Shown: piece after piece, positions 18,328-27,101 of the stretch
How positions within the stretch are numbered: the stretch's first letter is position 1
Layout: each line of letters begins with the position of its first letter
From: Salinibius halmophilus
Lineage (GTDB): Bacteria; Pseudomonadota; Gammaproteobacteria; Pseudomonadales; Natronospirillaceae
Reading direction: 5' to 3'
Length of the DNA: 64,000 nucleotides
Assembly (NCBI RefSeq): GCF_003577475.1
Contig: NZ_QPEP01000008.1
Span: forward strand, 140,066-204,065
The notes under the pieces: generated by a model
The model's database searches: none
Seen by the model: only the letters and a program-made list of their open reading frames with translations
Told to the model about the DNA's origin: nothing
Translations under genes and position numbers: made by a program

Positions 18328-18829
18328 ATTGCACCTCCATGCTGCGGCTCACGATGCTTGCACCTGCTTCTGCTCTAAGTCGCTTTTTTTGCTGCTACCG
18401 AGTTTGAACAAGTTGCAAAACTCATGTGAACAAAATTTAGCCATGATTATTAAATTGTGCCAACAGAGATTTGCTCTTTTTCTTGTAAGAGATTTGCCAT
18501 CTTGATGTGCCAGACTCACGCAGTGATTTGATAAGCGTTTGAAATGAACGGATTTTGACAGAGATTCGTGTAATTTCGTCAATAACGCATTAATTGCTGC
18601 AGATAAGGGTCAAGTTGCCGGCAAATCTTGCTATGGTATAGGGACGTGTAATTTTTTGATTGCTGGCGTCAATAACAAGAAGTTACGATTTCTAGCGAAT
18701 TATTGACACAGTAAAATTTGTATTCTGTTTTTTCACTGTTAAATTATGCGTCACAGATTGGCAGTATTCTGTCAGACCAGTCACAAAAATTGAATGAAGC
18801 ACAGCGCTGCGCCAAAGGTAGGGAGTGTT
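18328..18829. other. 500-base intergenic region upstream of glmU
   Basis: No gene supported. AT-rich, with two copies of AGAGATTTGC about 30 bases apart (18464-18500) and a TTGACA-like hexamer near 18703, without a well-spaced -10. It must contain the glmU promoter and that of the minus-strand hypothetical gene. Confidence 0.4.
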
Positions 18830-20212
18830 ATGAACGTCGAAATAGTAGTATTGGCTGCGGGTAAAGGTTCACGGATGAAGTCGAAGCTGCCCAAGGTGTT
18901 ACACCGCCTTGCGGGCAAAGCGTTGGCAGAGCATGTCGTAGATACCGTTGAAGGGTTAGGCAAAATCCATTTGGTAGTGGGCCATGGTGCCAACCAAGTG
19001 GAAGATCACTTTAGCGAGCGTGCCGTTAGTTTTGTTACTCAAACCGAGCAGTTAGGTACTGGCCACGCTGTGGCACAAGCCATGCCTAATGTTGACCCCG
19101 AATCGATTGTACTTATTTGTTATGGCGACGTACCAGGCGTGCGCCGTGAAACCTACGAAGGCCTAATTGCGATTGCCGAGCACGGCGACGTTGGTTTGTT
19201 GACGATTCGTATCAAAGACCCTACTGGTTATGGCCGCATTATTCGTGATGAGCGCGGAAACGTAGTCGGTATTGTTGAGCAAAAAGAAGCCACCATCGAA
19301 GAACTAAGTATTGATGAAGTTAATACGGGTTTGATGGCGGTGAAAGCTAAGTATCTCAACGAGTGGTTGCCAAAACTGAGCGCTGCCAACTCAAAGGGCG
19401 AGTACTACTTAACTGATATTATCTCGATGGCATCTAATAATGGTGTCAAAGTAACTGCCATGATGGGTCGCGATGAGAAAGAAGTCGCAGGCATCAATAA
19501 CAAAGAGCAGCTAGCGGTGATGGAGCGCGCTTGGCAGTTACGCGAAGCACGTCGTTTAATGCAGGCAGGTGCCACGGTCATTGATCCGGCTCGTATTGAT
19601 GTACGCGGCACGCTCAAGATCGGTCAAGATGTATTCCTAGATGCCAATATCTTGTTTGAAGGTTTGGTGGTGTTAGGTGATGATGTGCAAATTGCCCCTG
19701 GCTGTGTCATTCGCAATTCAGTGATTGGCAATGGTGTGATTATAAAACCAAACACTGTGATTGATGGCGCCACCATTGGTGATGACGTATCGGTTGGACC
19801 ATTTGCTCGTATCCGCCCTGGAACAGTATTGGCGCCAGATGCACAAGTTGGCAATTTCGTTGAAGTGAAAAACGCTACCATCGGCCAAGCCAGCAAGGTC
19901 AATCACCTGTCGTACATTGGTGATGCCGAAGTGGGGCGCAAGGTGAATGTTGGCGCAGGTTCAATTACCTGCAATTATGATGGGGTTAAGAAACATACCA
20001 CTCATATTGGTGATGAAGCCTTCATTGGTTCAAATAGTACCTTGATTGCGCCAATTAACGTGGGCGACAATGCTTTTGTTGGTGCTGGTTCAACGCTAAG
20101 TAAAAATGTGCCAGCGCAAGATCTGACCATTGCACGCGCAGAGGCAAAAACCATCACGGGTTGGCAGTCGCCACTGGTGAAAGCGCAAAAGGCAGAAGCA
20201 AGCGAAAGCTAA
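18830..20212 (+). CDS. glmU: bifunctional GlmU: GlcNAc-1-P uridyltransferase / GlcN-1-P acetyltransferase
   Basis: A 460-residue cytoplasmic enzyme making UDP-GlcNAc for peptidoglycan and LPS. The N-terminal uridyltransferase domain has LAAGKGSRMKSKLPKVLH and QLGTGHAV; the C-terminal half is a left-handed beta-helix with hexapeptide repeats and the acetyltransferase region NHLSYIGDAEVG..NVGAGSITCNYDG. The ATG at 18830 follows AGGGAG; an upstream in-frame start would add 12 non-conserved residues. glmU is not next to atpC or glmS here; a sugar transporter follows a terminator. Confidence 0.96.
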   Translation: MNVEIVVLAAGKGSRMKSKLPKVLHRLAGKALAEHVVDTVEGLGKIHLVVGHGANQVEDHFSERAVSFVTQTEQLGTGHAVAQAMPNVDPESIVLICYGDVPGVRRETYEGLIAIAEHGDVGLLTIRIKDPTGYGRIIRDERGNVVGIVEQKEATIEELSIDEVNTGLMAVKAKYLNEWLPKLSAANSKGEYYLTDIISMASNNGVKVTAMMGRDEKEVAGINNKEQLAVMERAWQLREARRLMQAGATVIDPARIDVRGTLKIGQDVFLDANILFEGLVVLGDDVQIAPGCVIRNSVIGNGVIIKPNTVIDGATIGDDVSVGPFARIRPGTVLAPDAQVGNFVEVKNATIGQASKVNHLSYIGDAEVGRKVNVGAGSITCNYDGVKKHTTHIGDEAFIGSNSTLIAPINVGDNAFVGAGSTLSKNVPAQDLTIARAEAKTITGWQSPLVKAQKAEASES

Positions 20213-20240
20213 GCACCGCTATCTACGGCCATAGTCGTTT

Positions 20241-20275
20241 AGGGCAATGATCTTCCGTCATTGCCCTTTGTTGTT
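20241..20275 (+). terminator. rho-independent terminator of glmU
   Basis: Perfect stem AGGGCAATGA / TCATTGCCCT with 7-base loop, followed by TTGTTGTT. Confidence 0.8.
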
Positions 20276-20337
20276 ATATATAGGGATGTATGTACTGTGC
20301 CGCACGCAGGAGCAAAGCGGCGGTTTTGGAGTCCGGC

Positions 20338-21513
20338 ATGTTTGCCAAGTTCGTTTATCCCGCAAAAGCTTACATATTGTTACTTAATGCCTTGGTATTG
20401 GGTCTAAGTGGTGCTGCTGTATTTCCCGTGCTCGGGTTGTATCTGGATTCACAGCATAACGCGACGCCATTGCAGCTGGGGTTTTTCTTAGCGGTGAACG
20501 GCTTGCTGGCGGTTGTTTCTAGCCAAGTATTAGCGCGATTTTCTGATCGTGGCCTGAGCCGCAAACTCTTGGTACAAATAAGCAATATCGCCAGTATTGG
20601 CGCGTGCTTTTTGCTTGCAAGTGCTAGTAGTTTTTCGATGGCGCTTACCGCAGGCGCAATCATTGCCATTTTTAGTTCAACCGGCTTGCCGCAGTTGTTT
20701 GCCATTGGTCGCGAGCAGGTAACCGGCGATAACGCTCGCATGTTCCAGTCGGTGATGCGTACCATGATTGCCATTTCATGGGCATTTGGGCCAGCAACCG
20801 CTTTTGTGCTAGCTGAGGTATTTGGCTATGCCACGCTATTTACCGTGGGAGCAGGTTGTTATGCGGTGTCGTTAATCATTTCAACGCAATTGCCAAAAGC
20901 CATCTTGCAAGCAGCACAAGAAGTGGCTGAAAAAGTGAAAGTGCGCGATTACCGCCCATGGTTGCTAGTGGCGGCGTTTATCTTTTTGTTTGCTGGTAAC
21001 AACCTCTACTTGGTTGGTATGCCCCTGTATATCACCAAAATACTAAGCTGGCCGGAGTCTTATGTTGGCTTTCTGATGAGCACGGCTGCGGCTTTAGAAA
21101 TACCTGTGATGATTGCTACTGGCTTGCTAACTGGGCGGGTACGCTACAGTTGGATGATGCTGTGGGCGGCGTTGTCGGCGGTGACCTTTTTTGCCATTCT
21201 CATTAGTACCCAAAACGTTGTGTTCTGGTTTTTGGCACAAATTTTTAACGGTATGTTTATTGGCGTTGCCGCAGCGGCGGGTATTTCTTACTTCCAAGAC
21301 TTAATGCCTGAACAGCTAGGCACTGCCTCTACACTCTATAACAACGCGATCAAAGTCGGCGGTGTGGTGGGGACTTTGTCGGTGGCTTTAGTGGGTCATT
21401 TTGTGACTTATGCTGGCGTATTACCGGCAGCGCTTACTACAACCAGTATTGCATTGCTGATCTTTATCGCGCTGCATTGGGTGCAGAAGCTTGGCAACTA
21501 TGCTGTTTCTTGA
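20338..21513 (+). CDS. MFS transporter, SetA-like sugar efflux family
   Basis: 391 residues from the ATG at 20338 (GGAG 7 bases upstream), with twelve predicted membrane helices. The motif SDRGLSRKLLVQIS after helix 2 is the MFS A-motif loop; GLPQLFAIGREQV, ISWAFGPATAFVL and FNGMFIGVAAAAGISYFQDLMPE resemble SetA/SetB proteins that export sugars or sugar analogues. A paralogue lies at 50397-51578. The substrate is not known. The 3' end overlaps the convergent GGDEF gene by 16 bases. Confidence 0.75.
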   Translation: MFAKFVYPAKAYILLLNALVLGLSGAAVFPVLGLYLDSQHNATPLQLGFFLAVNGLLAVVSSQVLARFSDRGLSRKLLVQISNIASIGACFLLASASSFSMALTAGAIIAIFSSTGLPQLFAIGREQVTGDNARMFQSVMRTMIAISWAFGPATAFVLAEVFGYATLFTVGAGCYAVSLIISTQLPKAILQAAQEVAEKVKVRDYRPWLLVAAFIFLFAGNNLYLVGMPLYITKILSWPESYVGFLMSTAAALEIPVMIATGLLTGRVRYSWMMLWAALSAVTFFAILISTQNVVFWFLAQIFNGMFIGVAAAAGISYFQDLMPEQLGTASTLYNNAIKVGGVVGTLSVALVGHFVTYAGVLPAALTTTSIALLIFIALHWVQKLGNYAVS

Positions 21514-23054
21514 GGGGGCTTGCTGAGCAGTTTGCTCGGCTGGGCACAGACTTGGTTGCGGCCATTTGCCTTGGCTTGATACAGCGCTTGGTCGGCAGCT
21601 TTAACAAGGTTGCTTACTAGGCCGAGTTGATCGGGCGTCGTGCATGCTACCCCGACGCTCACAGTCACCATACCTTGTTCTGTTACATGATCAATGGCCA
21701 ACGCAGCCACCTGAATCCGAATCGATTCAGCAATAAAGCGCGCACAAGCAATATTCGTTTCCGGCAACACCAAAGCAAACTCTTCACCACCATAGCGAGC
21801 CGAACAGTCGGCAGCACGCTTGCTGTGTATGCGCAAAACCTTGGCGACTTGTTGCAGGCATTGATCGCCCGCAATATGGCCGAAATGATCGTTGTATTGT
21901 TTAAAGTAGTCTACATCCACCATGATCACGCTTAGTTCTCTGTGCTGGCGTGCTAGGCGCGCCCACTCTTGCGCCAACTTTTCATCTAGGTAGCGGCGGT
22001 TGTACAGCTGGGTTAACCCGTCAACGCGAGACAATTGAGCAAGCTTTTTATTGGCTGCTTGCAGCTGGGCCGTGCGCTGATTGATTTTTTCTTCTAGGTC
22101 TCGGTTGATATTAACGAGCTGGCGTTCTTGGCGAATGCGAATAATATTTTGCGACAACGCCGTACCGAGAAGCTTCACTGCTTCTTTTTGAATTGCCAGC
22201 AGTGGCTTTTGCTCTATTAGATTATCCACGGCGAGCCAGCCAATAGCGTGATTCTTGTGCCACAGCGCCACCATAGCATTCCAGCCAATACCCAGGGCTT
22301 CGCCATCATGGGTGAGCACGGCATTGTCTCGCACGACTACGTGGTCCTTACGTTTGATCGCTTCATTAACCAAAGGGTGCTTAGGCCAGCGGCAGCGATA
22401 ATCAGACTCATCACTGAGTTCTCCTTCTGGCGTGGTCCCCCAGGTGCCACGCACATTTTCGCCGTCAATTAAAAACACTGCTAGGCGGTCCAGGTAAAGG
22501 GCTTTTCGCCCCCGCTGAACCGCCATTTTGATTGCATCTTCTTCAAAGTGTTGCGTTGCTAAACCAACGGTTATGTTGTGCAGGGCAATAAGTATGGCTT
22601 GCGAGTAGTCGGAGGCGTCTTGTGAAAGGCGCACGTGGCGAGTGCGCGAGGGTATGTAGTGGCTAATTTGTGGTGCTAGCTCGCGGCAGTAAGCAAAAGC
22701 GCGCTGCAAGAGCTGTTTGCTGATCGGTTTTTCAACAAACACATAAATACTGCCAAGGTGGCGATATTGGTCGATTAGCGGCAGGGCTAAACACACGCCT
22801 TGTGGCTGTTCTATTTGTTCAGGTTCAATGCGGCGCAAACATACTTCGTTGTCCCAGCCGGCGATCAGCTTTTTGGCTTGTGTGGGGAGGTCATGAATTT
22901 CCACACTCGGGTCAAAGTGCCCTGCTTGGTCATTGTTTACCCATGCACTGAGGCGACTTTCATGGTCTTGCAAAATAAGCAGGCAGCGCTTCGCGCGCAA
23001 TGCGGCCGATAGCTCTAGCAACGCGCTTTCAGCGGTTTGGCATAAAGTTGCCAT
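21498..23054 (-). CDS. diguanylate cyclase with GAF-like sensor (GGDEF)
   Basis: A soluble GGDEF protein of about 518 residues. The C-terminal domain has the active-site motif GGEEF and an upstream I-site RAAD, so it should make c-di-GMP and be product-inhibited. VDGLTQLYNRRYLDEKL starts the domain. The N-terminal ~330 residues hold one or two GAF-like regions (ALYLDRLAVFLIDGENV) and a coiled-coil linker. The start is uncertain; 23054 keeps the overlap with cobC short (26 bases). It is the last gene of the riboswitch-led operon and may be cotranscribed. Confidence 0.85.
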   Translation of the reverse strand: MATLCQTAESALLELSAALRAKRCLLILQDHESRLSAWVNNDQAGHFDPSVEIHDLPTQAKKLIAGWDNEVCLRRIEPEQIEQPQGVCLALPLIDQYRHLGSIYVFVEKPISKQLLQRAFAYCRELAPQISHYIPSRTRHVRLSQDASDYSQAILIALHNITVGLATQHFEEDAIKMAVQRGRKALYLDRLAVFLIDGENVRGTWGTTPEGELSDESDYRCRWPKHPLVNEAIKRKDHVVVRDNAVLTHDGEALGIGWNAMVALWHKNHAIGWLAVDNLIEQKPLLAIQKEAVKLLGTALSQNIIRIRQERQLVNINRDLEEKINQRTAQLQAANKKLAQLSRVDGLTQLYNRRYLDEKLAQEWARLARQHRELSVIMVDVDYFKQYNDHFGHIAGDQCLQQVAKVLRIHSKRAADCSARYGGEEFALVLPETNIACARFIAESIRIQVAALAIDHVTEQGMVTVSVGVACTTPDQLGLVSNLVKAADQALYQAKANGRNQVCAQPSKLLSKPPQETA

Positions 23055-23640
23055 GCCCCCTATGGGCAATAGCAAGCTGCTGTAACAAGGCTCCCTCAGC
23101 CCCATATCGATGTGGCCACCATGTTGGGTTCCATTCAAATTGTCTATACATACCATAGTCCAAACTGGCGTTGGCGTAGATATTTTTACCTGTCAGTAAC
23201 AAGTCTAAACATCTCACAACACCTGCATGGGCAATGACTAGTGAATGGTTAGGCAATAGTGCTAGCGCGAGCAGGATGCGTTTCAGCATGTCCCACAAGG
23301 ATTCCCCATTTGGTGGGGCAAAAAAGAAGGGGTCATTAGCCCAGTTATCTAGTGCTGATTTACCGATGTCATCCCAGGTTTGCCCTTCCCAACTACCAAA
23401 ACTACGCTCGCGCCACAGGGGGCTGATAACATATTGATAAGGCAATTGCTCTGCTAGTGCTTGGCATCGGTATAGGTCGCTGCTGATGACGTGCTGAACA
23501 CGAAATGGGCGCAAAGCGCTAGTGAGGTGTTGTGCAACCAGCTGTAGATGATCTTCTTGCGCGTTAACATCAAGTTGACCGTAGCACACACCCGGCTGAA
23601 TAACGGGGCGAGGGTGGCGGGCGATAATTAGGCGTTTCAT
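23029..23640 (-). CDS. cobC: histidine phosphatase, alpha-ribazole phosphatase CobC-like
   Basis: 203 residues from the ATG at 23640, which overlaps the cobS stop (ATGA). Histidine phosphatase motif IIARHPRP at the N-terminus, a second arginine region SSDLYRCQALAEQL, ERSFGSWEGQ, and the C-terminal LVIAHAGVVRCL. In the cobalamin context it should dephosphorylate alpha-ribazole 5'-phosphate or adenosylcobalamin 5'-phosphate. Confidence 0.85.
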   Translation of the reverse strand: MKRLIIARHPRPVIQPGVCYGQLDVNAQEDHLQLVAQHLTSALRPFRVQHVISSDLYRCQALAEQLPYQYVISPLWRERSFGSWEGQTWDDIGKSALDNWANDPFFFAPPNGESLWDMLKRILLALALLPNHSLVIAHAGVVRCLDLLLTGKNIYANASLDYGMYRQFEWNPTWWPHRYGAEGALLQQLAIAHRGHGNFMPNR

Positions 23641-24383
23641 ACAAGCCAAATTAATAGCAGGGCAAGTTCTGTGAGTACCTGTAAAGCGCCAAGCGTATCG
23701 CCTGTCCAGCCACCTAAGCGGCGCTTTAGCCAATGGCGCCATAGCCAAACTAACGCAACTAGAATTGTGAGTGTCCAAACTGGATTAGGGGCTAGCACTA
23801 ACCAGGGTAGGCTGATTAGGGTGGCAATGCTTAGGCCTAATTTGCTCTGTTGAGTGGCAGAGGGCTTGCGGTTAGCTTCGTTTGCTTCGGCATAAGCCAG
23901 CATATTCATTACCGCGACAGGCGCCCAGCGGCTAATCACCTGAGCAGCAATTAATAGCCAAAGCGCCTGCGGTAACAGCTCACTCCATAGCTGCCATTTA
24001 AGCAATAAAGCCAGTATGAGCGCGCTGGCGCCATAGGTGCCGATTCGGCTGTCTTTCATGATGATGAAGGCTTTCGCACGGTCTACATGACCCAATAAGC
24101 CATCTGCACTATCGGCTAAGCCATCTTCATGAAAACAACCCGTTAACCAAAGAGCGAAAAACAAAGTTATCACCGCGGCAATAGTGGGCGACCACAATTG
24201 CCAGGCTAGCCAGAACACCAGCGCCTGCAAAATCCCTAGCACTGCCCCCGCTAGTGGATACCAGCGGTTACTTGCCGCAAAAGCATGACTGCTGAAACGC
24301 GCGCCTGGCAACATAGGTAGGCGCGATAAAAAACTCAGTGCTAAGGCAAACTGCGAATAAGCAGCGCTAAGCATTTTGCTCAC
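23637..24383 (-). CDS. cobS: adenosylcobinamide-GDP ribazoletransferase CobS
   Basis: A 248-residue integral membrane enzyme joining AdoCbi-GDP to alpha-ribazole(-phosphate), the last condensation in cobalamin assembly. LSFLSRLPM near the N-terminus, then the family motif CFHEDGLADSADGLLG with acidic residues for metal, then FIIMKDSRIGTYGAS. About seven membrane segments. Overlaps cobT by 17 bases and cobC by 4. Confidence 0.95.
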   Translation of the reverse strand: MSKMLSAAYSQFALALSFLSRLPMLPGARFSSHAFAASNRWYPLAGAVLGILQALVFWLAWQLWSPTIAAVITLFFALWLTGCFHEDGLADSADGLLGHVDRAKAFIIMKDSRIGTYGASALILALLLKWQLWSELLPQALWLLIAAQVISRWAPVAVMNMLAYAEANEANRKPSATQQSKLGLSIATLISLPWLVLAPNPVWTLTILVALVWLWRHWLKRRLGGWTGDTLGALQVLTELALLLIWLV

Positions 24384-25413
24384 TTACGCCTGCGTCGGCA
24401 AAAGAGGCCATTTCTCGCATCATTAAACAGGCTGATTGCAGCAGCGGCCAAGCTAATACTGCGCCGGTGCCTTCGCCCAATGCTAAATCCAGATGAAGCA
24501 GTGGCTGTGCGTTGAGTGCTTGCAACGCCAACTGATGGCCTGGCTCGGCGCCTTGGTGCGCAAAGATGGCGCGTTCAATCATATTTGGTGCCATGGCTGC
24601 GGCTACAGAAACCGCCGCTGTGGCTATGATCCCGTCAACAATAAACGGCACATTTGCCGCGGCTGCAGTGAGCATTGCGCCAGTGAGCGCTGCTATTTCA
24701 AGCCCGCCGACCTCGCATAGTAGTTCGAAAGGACTGATTTGCTCTGGCAAACGCGCTAAGGCTTGCTCAATGACCTGTTGTTTGCGCTGCAGGCCTGCAT
24801 CATCCACGCCAGTGCCTCGGCCCGTTGCGGTGGCAACGTCCAACTGATGCAATTTGGTCAACAAGGCGGTGGCCGAGGTGGTGTTACCAATGCCCATTTC
24901 ACCAAAACTAAAGCATTTAATGCCACTATTAAGCAAGTGCGTAACGCGCGCTCCGCCTAGCATCAAGGCCGCTTGGCAATCACTGCTGGTCATCGCTGGT
25001 TCGTGGAGAAAATTGTTAGTGCCATGTGCTACCTTGGCATGGGCGACACCTTGAATAGCAGAAATGTCCCCTTTGACTCCCACATCCATGACTTCAAGGG
25101 TAATATCGTGCTGGCGACAAAAAACGTTTATCGCCGCGCCGCCGTTAGCGAAGTTAGCCACCATTTGCTGGGTCACTTCTTGCGGGAAGGCGCTCACGCC
25201 CGACGCCACCACCCCATGGTCAGCGGCGAACACAATATGAGCAGCAGGTGCGACCTTAGGTCGGCGGGTTTGTTGAATGCGCCCTAAAGCGAAGGCAAGC
25301 TGTTCAAGCTTGCCTAGCGAGTTAAGCGGTTTGGTTTTATTGTTGATGACCGCCATCAGGCGATCATCATAGGCTGAGCTAATAGGCTCAATATTTGGCG
25401 CTTGCCACGTCAT
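24367..25413 (-). CDS. cobT: nicotinate-nucleotide--DMB phosphoribosyltransferase CobT
   Basis: A 348-residue enzyme that makes alpha-ribazole 5'-phosphate from 5,6-dimethylbenzimidazole and NaMN. Signature segments: FAADHGVVASGVSAFPQEVT, EMGIGNTTSATAL, GRGTGVDDAGL, IVDGIIATAAVSVA and the C-terminal LGEGTGAVLAWPLL with the catalytic glutamate. Overlaps the btuF stop by one base. Confidence 0.96.
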   Translation of the reverse strand: MTWQAPNIEPISSAYDDRLMAVINNKTKPLNSLGKLEQLAFALGRIQQTRRPKVAPAAHIVFAADHGVVASGVSAFPQEVTQQMVANFANGGAAINVFCRQHDITLEVMDVGVKGDISAIQGVAHAKVAHGTNNFLHEPAMTSSDCQAALMLGGARVTHLLNSGIKCFSFGEMGIGNTTSATALLTKLHQLDVATATGRGTGVDDAGLQRKQQVIEQALARLPEQISPFELLCEVGGLEIAALTGAMLTAAAANVPFIVDGIIATAAVSVAAAMAPNMIERAIFAHQGAEPGHQLALQALNAQPLLHLDLALGEGTGAVLAWPLLQSACLMMREMASFADAGVSEQNA

Positions 25414-26273
25414 TAGCGAAACTCGTCTAGTTGTTCACACATTTGTGTCGCGCCTTTCACCAAGCCTGGAACAGGGCGACTAATATCATCTGGTGCTATC
25501 TTAACAAATTGTTGGCTAGCAACGGCAGGGATTGACGTCAGTCCTTGCCAAACTTCAGCAAAACTATCGTCGCGAGCGGCCATTACAATGGCATCAGGTG
25601 CTGCTTCTACTACCGCTTCAAGCGATACCGGTGGGTAGCCACTATTGCCTTCGGTATCAGCAAACACATTTTCGGCACCACATACTTCCATAATGGCATG
25701 AAGGAAGCTGATGTTATTCACCGTGTAAATCGGTGCTGTTGGCGAGATCTGATAAAAGGTACGAACAGGTGCTTTATTAGCATATTCGGCACGCAGTGCT
25801 GCGATCGTGCTCGAAAACTCTTCGATACGGGCCTGAGCTGCTGCTTCTTTACCCGTGGCAATACCGGCATTGCGAAGGCTGAGTTCAATTCCCGTAAAGG
25901 TTTCTGGCTTCATATAAAGTGTTTGAATGCCCATGCCTTCCAACTGGTCAACTTGATCATTTCGCCACCCCCAAATAATCAAATCTGGGTTGAGCGCTAA
26001 CACAGCTTCGGTATTGATTTTGCTTGAGTTACCTACACGTGGAATGGCTTTTGCTGCTTCTGGATAGTTCGACCACTCCACAGCGCCAACAATTAAATCA
26101 CCAGCGCCTACTTCAAATAACACTTCGGTTGCCGACGGCACGAGCGAAACAATACGTTTGGCCGGCTGCTCTAGGGTGACTGTATTACCTAGGCCGTCGA
26201 CCAGGGTAACGGCCAGTGCTTGACCGGCCAATATCAGACCTGCGAATAAAGCTATACACTTAGTTTTCATCAT
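25413..26273 (-). CDS. btuF: cobalamin ABC transporter substrate-binding protein BtuF-like
   Basis: A 286-residue periplasmic binding protein: signal peptide to about residue 21, then the two-lobe fold. PAKRIVSLVPSATEVLFEVG starts the first lobe; DLIIWGWRNDQ and FYQISPTAPIYTVNN follow. It would deliver B12 or cobinamide to BtuCD, which are not in the window. It lies between cobU and cobT, six bases after cobU, which points to corrinoid uptake feeding the salvage enzymes. Confidence 0.85.
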   Translation of the reverse strand: MMKTKCIALFAGLILAGQALAVTLVDGLGNTVTLEQPAKRIVSLVPSATEVLFEVGAGDLIVGAVEWSNYPEAAKAIPRVGNSSKINTEAVLALNPDLIIWGWRNDQVDQLEGMGIQTLYMKPETFTGIELSLRNAGIATGKEAAAQARIEEFSSTIAALRAEYANKAPVRTFYQISPTAPIYTVNNISFLHAIMEVCGAENVFADTEGNSGYPPVSLEAVVEAAPDAIVMAARDDSFAEVWQGLTSIPAVASQQFVKIAPDDISRPVPGLVKGATQMCEQLDEFR

Positions 26274-26279
26274 TGCATC

Positions 26280-26777
26280 CTATTTAAGTTGAGTTGGGAT
26301 GCCTGCAACGACCCAGTGTACTTGGTTAGCAATTGTGGCCATGCGTTGGTTCATGCGACCGTGTTCATCAACATAACGGCGGGTTAGTTCGCCAAGTGGC
26401 ACAATGCCTCCACCAACTTCATTAGATACCATGACTAACTGACCATGTTGCTGCCAATGCTGAGTTAGTTCAGAGGTTAATAAATCAAGTTGATGCATGG
26501 CTTGCTGATGCATTAGGTTGCTCAGCCACACGGTTAGGCAGTCCACCATGACCTTCTGACCACGCAACGCTGCAAGTGTGGTGGCTAAGTCAATCGGGCT
26601 TTCTATTGTGCGCCACTGTTGGTTTCGCTGTTGCTGATGATGGGCGATGCGCGACTGCATTTCACCATCAAGCGCTTGCGCGGTCGCAATGTAGGTTACG
26701 TCGTCACAGTTGTGGAACTGTTGTTCGGCAAACTGACTTTTGCCTGAGCGAGCAAAGCCCAAAACCAAGTGAATCAA
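26280..26777 (-). CDS. cobU: adenosylcobinamide kinase/guanylyltransferase CobU (CobP)
   Basis: 165 residues, bifunctional P-loop enzyme that phosphorylates and then guanylylates adenosylcobinamide. The P-loop is VLGFARSGKS, then YIATAQALDGEM and ARI-like IAHHQQQR. The start is taken as TTG at 26777: AAGGA lies 6 bases upstream and the product begins at the usual IHLVLG. A more upstream TTG (26801) is in frame but lacks the site. First gene after the riboswitch. Confidence 0.92.
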   Translation of the reverse strand: MIHLVLGFARSGKSQFAEQQFHNCDDVTYIATAQALDGEMQSRIAHHQQQRNQQWRTIESPIDLATTLAALRGQKVMVDCLTVWLSNLMHQQAMHQLDLLTSELTQHWQQHGQLVMVSNEVGGGIVPLGELTRRYVDEHGRMNQRMATIANQVHWVVAGIPTQLK

Positions 26778-26869
26778 TGCAAATCCTTGTACTGGTTGCA
26801 AACATCATAGTTGTTTTCGCTTGGTGGCAGGCCACCTTAAACGCGAGGTATACACGCATTTCTAGTGCG

Positions 26870-27040
26870 TGACTTGGCAGGTCTTCGGGCTGTAGAGTGG
26901 GCTGGCTGTACCAGTTTGCCTTTCTGCACGGCTTCCCACATATCAATGCAGTGCCATGTGTACAGATTGTGCTCTATTACCGCTGCGCGACAGCTCCGGA
27001 TTTGCACCGGATTCCCTTTTCATGCGTAAATCGCAACCAA
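26870..27040 (-). promoter_or_regulatory. cobalamin riboswitch
   Basis: On the minus strand the classic core is readable: AGGGAATCCGGTGCAAATCC near 27020-27000, GGAGCTGTCGCGCAGCGGTA just after, and the B12-box-like AGCCCGAAGACCTGCC at about 26892-26877. It precedes cobU by about 100 bases and should lower expression of the whole operon when adenosylcobalamin is plentiful. Downstream hairpin GGTGGCCTGCCACC (26823-26840) has no T-run, so control of translation is more likely than termination. Edges are approximate. Confidence 0.92.
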
Positions 27041-27101
27041 GATGCGGGCAACTATACTGCCAGGCGGGCGACATGCAATGCTTTTGTTGTAGGGATTGGT
27101 T

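Noticed and set aside
18044..18505. 153-codon plus-strand frame
   Set aside because: Antisense to a minus-strand gene that has a good ribosome binding site; composition looks like a shadow frame.
18349..18582. 77-codon minus-strand frame upstream of the hypothetical gene
   Set aside because: No ribosome binding site, no recognisable fold; could only be noise in the AT-rich gap.
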